From Methylococcaceae bacterium (GTDB lineage: Bacteria; Pseudomonadota; Gammaproteobacteria; Methylococcales; Methylomonadaceae), in the NCBI GenBank assembly GCA_013140465.1, contig JABFST010000325.1, positions 1 through 10,235 of the forward strand: a stretch of DNA of 10,235 bases, read 5' to 3'. The notes beneath the pieces were generated by a model. It saw nothing but the letters and a program-made list of their open reading frames with translations. It was not told the DNA's origin and made no database searches. A program made the translations under genes and the position numbers. Positions within the stretch are counted from its first letter, which is position 1; every line of letters starts with the position of its first letter. This document shows positions 5,470 through 10,235 of this stretch, in pieces.

Positions 5470-8400
5470 CTAAGGGGTGGCTGTCGCCAACAAACCCTGA
5501 ATTTTGCCCAATAAGTCGTCTTCTTGCACGGGCTTGACCAGGTAAAAATCGATCCCCGCTTCCAAGGCCAACTGGCGGTGCGCTTGGGTCGTGCGCGAGG
5601 TAATCATAATCACCGGCAAGGTTTTAAGATTTTCACGCGTGCGGATGTGGGCGGTAAGCTCAATCCCGTTCATACGCGGCATTTCCAAGTCGGTCAGCAC
5701 AATATCTGGCTTAAAGTCTGCCAATTGTTCAGTCGCTTCAATGCCGTCGCGCGCTGTCCTAACCGCAAAGCCCGCATCTTGCAATAGTTGCTCTAAGGCA
5801 CGGCGTTGGCTGAGCGAATCATCCACCAACAGCACGGTCGGCAAGCGGGTTTCAGGCAGCCATTCCTCGGCTAACTCGGTGTAGGTCACGGCATCAGCAT
5901 ATTGTCTACGCAGCAATTCGGGCAAATCCACGACCGCCGCCACTGTGCCGTCGCCCATGATGGCAGCCCCGGCAAATCCAGGAATTTTATTGACGTACTG
6001 ACCCAAGCTTTTGATGACGATATCCAAACTGTCGGTAATCGCGTCAATCAGGACGGCAGTGGTTTGTTCGTCGTGTTGCACCAACAGTACTGTGCGGTAG
6101 TAGAGTTCACGTTTGCGGCGTTCAGGAATGCGCAGCAAACGGCTTAAAGGTACGGCCTCATAGCGTTCATCAGCCAACAGCACAAATTGTCCTTGGTCAT
6201 CATCAAGAATAGTCGCCGCCCCTGCAAACAAAATTTGCGTGACGCCTTTATTGGCTATCGCCACTTTGTAAGTGCCCACTTGCGTCAATAAGGCATGGAC
6301 GCGGCTCATGGGCAAAGGCACTCTTAAGTCTACGCTGAGTCCGAGTCCCGGCACCGAATCTAAGGCTAAGCTGCCGCCTAGCCCAACAACTTGGTAATGC
6401 ACGGCATCCATACCGACACCCCGCCCTGAGGTTTGGGTAGCGACGGTGCGGGTCGAAAAATTTGGGCGCAATATGTAGCGCGCCAAGTCTTTATCGCTGA
6501 GGTTTTGTCCTGAATCCAGCAAACCGCGCCGTATCGCCGTGTCGCGGATGGCCGCAAAATCCAAACCGCGCCCATCATCTTGCACGCGCACGCGGATGTG
6601 GTTACCGTCTAGCTCGAAGTGTAAGGCGAGCGTGCCATGCGGGTTTTTACCCGCCGCCAGCCGCTGTTCGGCGGTTTCTATACCGTGGTCTACGGCATTA
6701 CGCAACAAGTGCATTAACGGGTCTAGCAAGCTATTTAGCGTGTCGCCGTTGACCATAAGATGGTCGCCAGTCAAGACTAAATCGCATTGTTTTTGGGTGA
6801 GCCTACAGGTTTGCCGTAAACTGCGCTGCAAGCGTTGGGCTATCGACGACACGGGCAGCAAACGCGTTTGCATCATCACCGCTTGGGTTTCATTACCGAT
6901 ACGTTGCTGGTCTTCCAGCACCTCGTTCATGGCCTCCAGTTCTTTGCTGGCATCCTTACTGATTTCGCGGGCATCAAACGCCGCTTCCACCATGCGTCGG
7001 CTGGCGGTGTGCAATTCGTTATACTGATCCATTTCCAAGGCATCAAAATCGGCTTGGCCTTTGCCCGACGCTTGCCCAGTCAAATCTTTTAGGTCCACCA
7101 ATTGTTCCAGCTCATCACCCAACTGCCGCAGCAGCTCAATCTGTGCTTCCATCGCACGCAGTTGCGCCCTGATGCGGCGCAAACGTTCGTTGGCTTGGCT
7201 GTTAAGGATGACGTTTTCATCGGCTAGCTTAAATAAATCATCCAGCTGTGCGCTGGCGACGCGCACCGATGAACTAGCGGCTATCGGTTCGTCGGTGTTT
7301 GGTAGTGCAGGTTCGGGCGGTATGCTGCCCACTTGATCGTTAGGTTCAAGCAGTGCGGCTACACCGACCTGCTCTATCTGGTTAGCCCAATCCAAAACGC
7401 TTTGTAACACCAGCAACGCATCTTCTGGCGGTGGGCTAAAGCCTGTCAGCGATTCCCCCATGACTGCCAAACAATCTGCCGCATCCATTAACACGGACAA
7501 TAAGGCATAACCCGGCAATTGCTGTGCGCTGGCAAACGCCAACAGTATATCTTCCAGCTGATGGGTCAGTTCGGCGATGCCTTTAATGCCGACGGTATTG
7601 GCAGCGCCTTTTACTGTGTGGGCAACGCGTTGGGCTATTTCAAGGTCGGCTAAGCTGCCACCTGTTTGTAAGCGTTGGATAGCCGAGGAAAATTCTTGGA
7701 TCTGTAGCGGCAGTTCATGCAAGAGTATATCCAGCAACTCTGGATTGACATCCTCGGGCAAGGTCAAATCTATATCGTTTAGGGTCGCGGTTTGTTTGCG
7801 GATTTCAGGCTCGGGTTCATGCAGGTTGGCATCGGTGGCCTTAAAGTGCGCCATGATAAGGCCCGCATCTTCTAGGGTGACAGGCAACAGCCAGCTGTCC
7901 GCACCTAATATCGCAAGTAAAGGCAAACCTGCTTGGCTATCACTGACCGCCGCCAAATAGGCAATAGTTTCGCTGATCCAGGTTTGCAACAAGACTTGGT
8001 GTTCGGCACTAAAAACGCCAATATTGGCATGAAAGCGTTCAATATTGGCCAGTACTTGTTCACAAACCAAGGCCAAGCCAGTAAAACCAGCCATATTGGC
8101 GGCACTGATATAACGCTCCAACTCCTCGCCGATGTTTTCCAAATCTGCCGCCAATGCGTCGGTTTGGCCTAAAGGTAAAGCATCGATCAAGCCACTGATG
8201 TAACGCGCTTGGGTGTCCAATAACGCCACCAATTCCAAACTGGCTTTTGATAACACAGGGTTAGGGCTAATCACAACCTTCTCTGGGGTATCGGCTAGAG
8301 CAGGTTCGTCAGGCGCGTCGGCTATTATCTCTATGCCGTCGGATAAGGCCGTCATGTCGGTGTTGAGCTGTTCGGCCAGCAACAATAACTCATCATCGGC

Positions 8401-8673
8401 CAAAATAACCTGCAATACGGGATGCTGCAAAATATCAAATATACCCGCGATGCTGAGTCGGTCGCCCAGTCGATAATCCTTATACACTTGCGGCAAACCT
8501 ACCAACAGTGCCTGTAATTCGCTTGTTAAGCCCTCTGCGGGCAAGGCCGCCAAAGCCTCGCCGATCAACAGGCACGCATCTTGGAAACCATAGCAACCGT
8601 CTTCGGCGGCATTATCGGCTAATGCGGCAAGCACTGCGGCTATATCATCTGATGTCGGGGGCAAGTCGGTCAT
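5470..8673 (-). CDS. Hybrid CheA-type histidine kinase with C-terminal receiver, ChpA/PilL-like
   Basis: Cytoplasmic kinase that autophosphorylates on its Hpt histidine and passes phosphate to receivers. The domains in this 1067-residue protein are in order. Residues 1-290 are helical and Hpt/FimL-like without an obvious phospho-histidine. A canonical Hpt domain at about 305-400 has HTVKGAANTVG with His352. A linker and dimerisation helices occupy about 470-620. The ATPase has the N box HLLRNAVDHG at about 655-664, a G1-like DDGRGLD at 699-705, and F/G2 NFSTRTVATQTSGRGVGMDAV at about 738-758. A CheW-like domain is at about 790-925, and the receiver at about 945-1064 has Asp951/Asp952, phospho-acceptor Asp995, Thr1025/Ser1026 and Lys1047. 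It is far shorter than Pseudomonas ChpA (about 2,470 residues with many Hpt-like domains). The ATG overlaps the TGA of the CheW gene as ATGA and has AGGAA upstream, indicating translational coupling. Confidence 0.9.
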   Translation of the reverse strand: MTDLPPTSDDIAAVLAALADNAAEDGCYGFQDACLLIGEALAALPAEGLTSELQALLVGLPQVYKDYRLGDRLSIAGIFDILQHPVLQVILADDELLLLAEQLNTDMTALSDGIEIIADAPDEPALADTPEKVVISPNPVLSKASLELVALLDTQARYISGLIDALPLGQTDALAADLENIGEELERYISAANMAGFTGLALVCEQVLANIERFHANIGVFSAEHQVLLQTWISETIAYLAAVSDSQAGLPLLAILGADSWLLPVTLEDAGLIMAHFKATDANLHEPEPEIRKQTATLNDIDLTLPEDVNPELLDILLHELPLQIQEFSSAIQRLQTGGSLADLEIAQRVAHTVKGAANTVGIKGIAELTHQLEDILLAFASAQQLPGYALLSVLMDAADCLAVMGESLTGFSPPPEDALLVLQSVLDWANQIEQVGVAALLEPNDQVGSIPPEPALPNTDEPIAASSSVRVASAQLDDLFKLADENVILNSQANERLRRIRAQLRAMEAQIELLRQLGDELEQLVDLKDLTGQASGKGQADFDALEMDQYNELHTASRRMVEAAFDAREISKDASKELEAMNEVLEDQQRIGNETQAVMMQTRLLPVSSIAQRLQRSLRQTCRLTQKQCDLVLTGDHLMVNGDTLNSLLDPLMHLLRNAVDHGIETAEQRLAAGKNPHGTLALHFELDGNHIRVRVQDDGRGLDFAAIRDTAIRRGLLDSGQNLSDKDLARYILRPNFSTRTVATQTSGRGVGMDAVHYQVVGLGGSLALDSVPGLGLSVDLRVPLPMSRVHALLTQVGTYKVAIANKGVTQILFAGAATILDDDQGQFVLLADERYEAVPLSRLLRIPERRKRELYYRTVLLVQHDEQTTAVLIDAITDSLDIVIKSLGQYVNKIPGFAGAAIMGDGTVAAVVDLPELLRRQYADAVTYTELAEEWLPETRLPTVLLVDDSLSQRRALEQLLQDAGFAVRTARDGIEATEQLADFKPDIVLTDLEMPRMNGIELTAHIRTRENLKTLPVIMITSRTTQAHRQLALEAGIDFYLVKPVQEDDLLGKIQGLLATATP

Positions 8674-9161
8674 GATACGGTTTCCTGACGGGATTGGTGC
8701 TGGCCTAAGGTGCGGAACAGGCTGTCAAACTGCGCCTTCAGCCATATTTCGCCATGATATGAATAACATTGCGCCACAAAGGGCAGCAAGGCCGGGGGCA
8801 AGGTTTCTACAGGAGGAATAGGTACAAAAGACTGAGCCTGTTCCGATAATAATTGCGGATAACCATCAATCCAAACTGCCATCGTCTTGTCACCCCGCCC
8901 TATCGTGAACAAACGTCGTTCCTTGGTAGCCAAAGTGCCCATGCCTAACCATAAGTGCAAATCGATAACGGGGACTATCAGTCCCCTGACATTCAACAAG
9001 CCGCTTAACCAAGGCTCAACATTGGGGATAGGGTTGACGTGCAAGCGTTCCAGCACTTCGCAATGGATGCTGACGGGCAAAATAAAGCCCCATGCACCCA
9101 CGCGAAAGCCTAAAACACTGTCCGCCAAGGGTTCAGTGTTGGTGACGGCATTGGCATTCAT
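8670..9161 (-). CDS. pilI: CheW-like adaptor protein, PilI-like
   Basis: Scaffold protein that links the receptor tip to the CheA-type kinase in the signalling array. The 163 residues contain the CheW core signature LSGLLNVRGLIVPVIDLHLWLG (about 53-74), preceded by a strand pair (VLGFRVGAWGFILPVSI) typical of the fold. The remainder, including AVWIDGYPQLLS, fits the second beta-barrel. The ATG at 9161 has AGGGGA five bases upstream. The gene begins 9 bases after the PilH-like stop, and its TGA overlaps the kinase ATG. Assignment to PilI rather than another CheW rests on the neighbouring PilH/PilG-like receivers. Confidence 0.85.
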   Translation of the reverse strand: MNANAVTNTEPLADSVLGFRVGAWGFILPVSIHCEVLERLHVNPIPNVEPWLSGLLNVRGLIVPVIDLHLWLGMGTLATKERRLFTIGRGDKTMAVWIDGYPQLLSEQAQSFVPIPPVETLPPALLPFVAQCYSYHGEIWLKAQFDSLFRTLGQHQSRQETVS

Positions 9162-9170
9162 CGGTGTCCC

Positions 9171-9536
9171 CTAGTTGAGTGACGACAAGACAGCGGTGAT
9201 TTCAACAGCCTCGTAGGGTTTGGCAATCAGGCTTTTGGCGCCTTGCATCTGCGCCCACACGCGGTCTGCTTTTTGATGTTTGGAACTGACAAAAATAATG
9301 GGGATGGCTTTGGTTTCAGGGTCATCGCGCAAGGCGCGGCAAGCGGCATATCCGTCTATGCCCGGCATCACGATGTCCAAGAAAATAACATCGGGTTTCT
9401 CCGATTTGGCTTTTTGTATCGCCTCTGCGCCATCATTAGCCGTCAATAAGATACATTGGGTATCTTTAAGGGCATTTTTTAGATTAGCTAAATCCGTTTG
9501 AGAATCATCGCAGATTAATATTTTGTGAATAGTCAT
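9171..9536 (-). CDS. pilH: Single-domain response regulator, PilH-like
   Basis: Stand-alone CheY-type receiver, probably a phosphate acceptor from the kinase of this cluster. From the chosen ATG it is 121 residues, the length I recall for Pseudomonas PilH. The acidic pair is in ILICDDSQTD, the phospho-acceptor Asp in VIFLDIVMPGIDGY, the switch Ser in IIFVSSK and the Lys in LIAKPY. RVWAQMQGAKSLIAKP resembles PilH (KVWGKRQGARDYLTKP in Pseudomonas, from memory). The frame stays open upstream to a TTG at 9590, with another ATG at 9578. The ATG at 9534-9536 (MTIHKILICDD) is preferred because it starts the domain as in homologues, although its Shine-Dalgarno is poor. No output domain is present. 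It is followed after 9 bases by the CheW-like gene. Confidence 0.85.
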   Translation of the reverse strand: MTIHKILICDDSQTDLANLKNALKDTQCILLTANDGAEAIQKAKSEKPDVIFLDIVMPGIDGYAACRALRDDPETKAIPIIFVSSKHQKADRVWAQMQGAKSLIAKPYEAVEITAVLSSLN

Positions 9537-9678
9537 GGTGGTTGTCTTTATTATGGGCTCGCCAGCCTTGTTAAGCATAACTGGCGGCAATAGGTTGATG
9601 ATGCCCTACGGTTAGCCTTATAGGCCCTACACAAAAGGCCAATAACGCATAAGACCCCCGCAGGGCTTAAAGTAAATC

Positions 9679-9697
9679 AGCCTGTCTACGATAGGCT
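9679..9697. repeat. Stem-loop in the pilG-pilH gap
   Basis: AGCCTGTC (9679-9686) pairs with GATAGGCT (9690-9697) with one G-T position and a three-base loop. It is followed rightward by TTTATT, so it has terminator form only on the rightward strand, where no gene ends. Leftward, it lies in the 221-base gap between the two receiver genes. Its role is unclear. Confidence 0.4.
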
Positions 9698-9728
9698 TTT
9701 ATTGTGTAACAGTTGTGACGCTCAAGCA

Positions 9729-9749
9729 GGGCAAGCAACCGTGTTGCCC
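9729..9749 (-). terminator. Stem-loop directly after the pilG-like gene
   Basis: GGGCAA (9729-9734) and TTGCCC (9744-9749) pair around a nine-base loop. An alternative inner pairing GCAAC/GTTGC uses part of the same bases. It begins 8 bases beyond the TAA of the PilG-like gene on the leftward strand. There is no T-run, so if it acts it may cause partial termination or stabilise the mRNA end. It would separate the first receiver gene from the rest of the cluster. Confidence 0.4.
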
Positions 9750-9757
9750 AAAGGCGT

Positions 9758-10235
9758 TTAAGAACGCGCGGTCAGCCATGCCAATACCCTTAGGCTTAGC
9801 TTTTGGAACGCCTCTTCTTGAACGGGCTTAGTCAAATAAGTGGTACACCCAGCCATAATGCCTTTCACTTCATCCATAGGCGAGGTTTTGCCGGACACCA
9901 TAATAATCGGGGTTTTTTTGTACGCCGGATTTTTGCGCAATTGGGTGCAGGTTTCATAGCCATCCATCCCCGGCATCATCACATCCAAAAATATCAGGTG
10001 GTAGGTATTGTTAGCCGCCATCGCCAAAGCCGCCTCGCCACTTTCGGCAAAATCAACGCCGCCGATTTGTTCCAAGGCTTCCAGCTTTAATTGCAAGGAT
10101 TTTTGTATCGCCAAGCTATCATCCACGACCAATGCGCGGTAGCGTAAAGGCTCAGGGGTAGGCGCAGCCACAGGCGTGGGAATAACGACCACGGGTGCTG
10201 GCGCAGGAGCAGCGACTAATACCTCAGGCTCGGGT
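9758..10235 (-). CDS. Response regulator receiver protein with Pro/Ala-rich N-terminal linker, PilG-like (5' end outside window)
   Basis: The C-terminal part is a CheY-like receiver with the acidic pair in ALVVDDSLAIQ, phospho-acceptor Asp in LIFLDVMMPGMDGY, switch Ser in IIMVSGKTS and Lys in YLTKPV. It ends soon after the domain, so no DNA-binding output follows it. The GTG at 10192 is not convincing as a start, because the frame stays open to the window edge and encodes more of the same Pro/Ala/Val-rich linker (PEPEVLVAAPAPAP and on). The protein is therefore longer than a stand-alone PilG (about 135 residues), and something, perhaps a second domain, lies upstream. Context with the PilH-like receiver suggests a PilG role in pilus extension control. 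A fusion to an unrelated N-terminal domain is equally possible. The gene is on the leftward strand, first of the visible cluster. Confidence 0.8.
   Translation of the reverse strand, partial: PEPEVLVAAPAPAPVVVIPTPVAAPTPEPLRYRALVVDDSLAIQKSLQLKLEALEQIGGVDFAESGEAALAMAANNTYHLIFLDVMMPGMDGYETCTQLRKNPAYKKTPIIMVSGKTSPMDEVKGIMAGCTTYLTKPVQEEAFQKLSLRVLAWLTARS

Larger units (their letters stand above)
9537..9757 (-). other. Intergenic gap in the chemosensory cluster
   Basis: This 221-base gap is the longest inside the cluster; the other joints are 9 bases, a 4-base overlap and 67 bases. It contains the two stem-loops listed separately and several short GGCC/GGGCC palindromes at about 9610-9640. It is the natural place for an internal promoter for pilH onward. 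TATAAG on the leftward strand (about 9619-9624) could be a -10, but its spacing from TTGGCC is too short to call a promoter. I see no small ORF with family character. Confidence 0.4.

Noticed and set aside
9537..9590. Upstream TTG (9590) or ATG (9578) as the start of the PilH-like protein
   Set aside because: They add residues before the receiver domain that homologues lack, and neither has a Shine-Dalgarno; the ATG at 9536 gives the normal length.
9679..9700. Rightward intrinsic terminator in the pilG-pilH gap
   Set aside because: The stem plus T-rich tail has the right form, but no rightward gene ends there, so I list it only as a stem-loop.

Overview
The window looks like chromosomal DNA from a gammaproteobacterium. 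The dnaQ and deaD products, a Pil-Chp type signalling cluster and mid-range GC content all fit. The cyanobacterial-like flavour of the chemoreceptor and the many dispersed palindromes recall methanotroph (Methylococcales) genomes. That finer placement is a guess from memory of such sequences, not a demonstrated assignment.

Left part (1-1707): the C-terminal half of a cold-shock type DEAD-box RNA helicase runs rightward off the left edge and ends at 915. It converges on dnaQ (epsilon proofreading subunit of DNA polymerase III), which reads leftward, and a strong stem-loop lies between the two genes. Just upstream of dnaQ, on the same strand, is a multi-pass membrane protein that I recognise as DUF5765-like.

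Middle (about 2470-3146): this is the most interesting part. The membrane-protein gene is split after its sixth codon by a 255-bp insert made of consecutive short palindromes. The original start (ATG at 2742 with a good Shine-Dalgarno, encoding MCWSGE) survives on the far side. The insert keeps the reading frame but brings an in-frame TGA, so the longest ATG-initiated ORF now begins inside the repeat. Upstream are four more inverted-repeat structures: two hairpins in the leader, a nested palindrome of about 93 bp, and a pair of 21-bp inverted repeats.

Right part (3147-10235): a leftward type IV pilus / Chp-like chemosensory cluster. In transcription order it holds a PilG-like receiver protein (5' end outside the window), a PilH-like receiver, a CheW/PilI-like adaptor, a hybrid CheA/ChpA-like histidine kinase with C-terminal receiver, and a PilJ-like methyl-accepting receptor. 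The expected logic is receptor plus CheW plus CheA kinase, with phosphate passing to the kinase's own receiver and to the PilH/PilG receivers, probably to control pilus extension and retraction. No CheR/PilK or CheB/ChpB gene is visible in the window.
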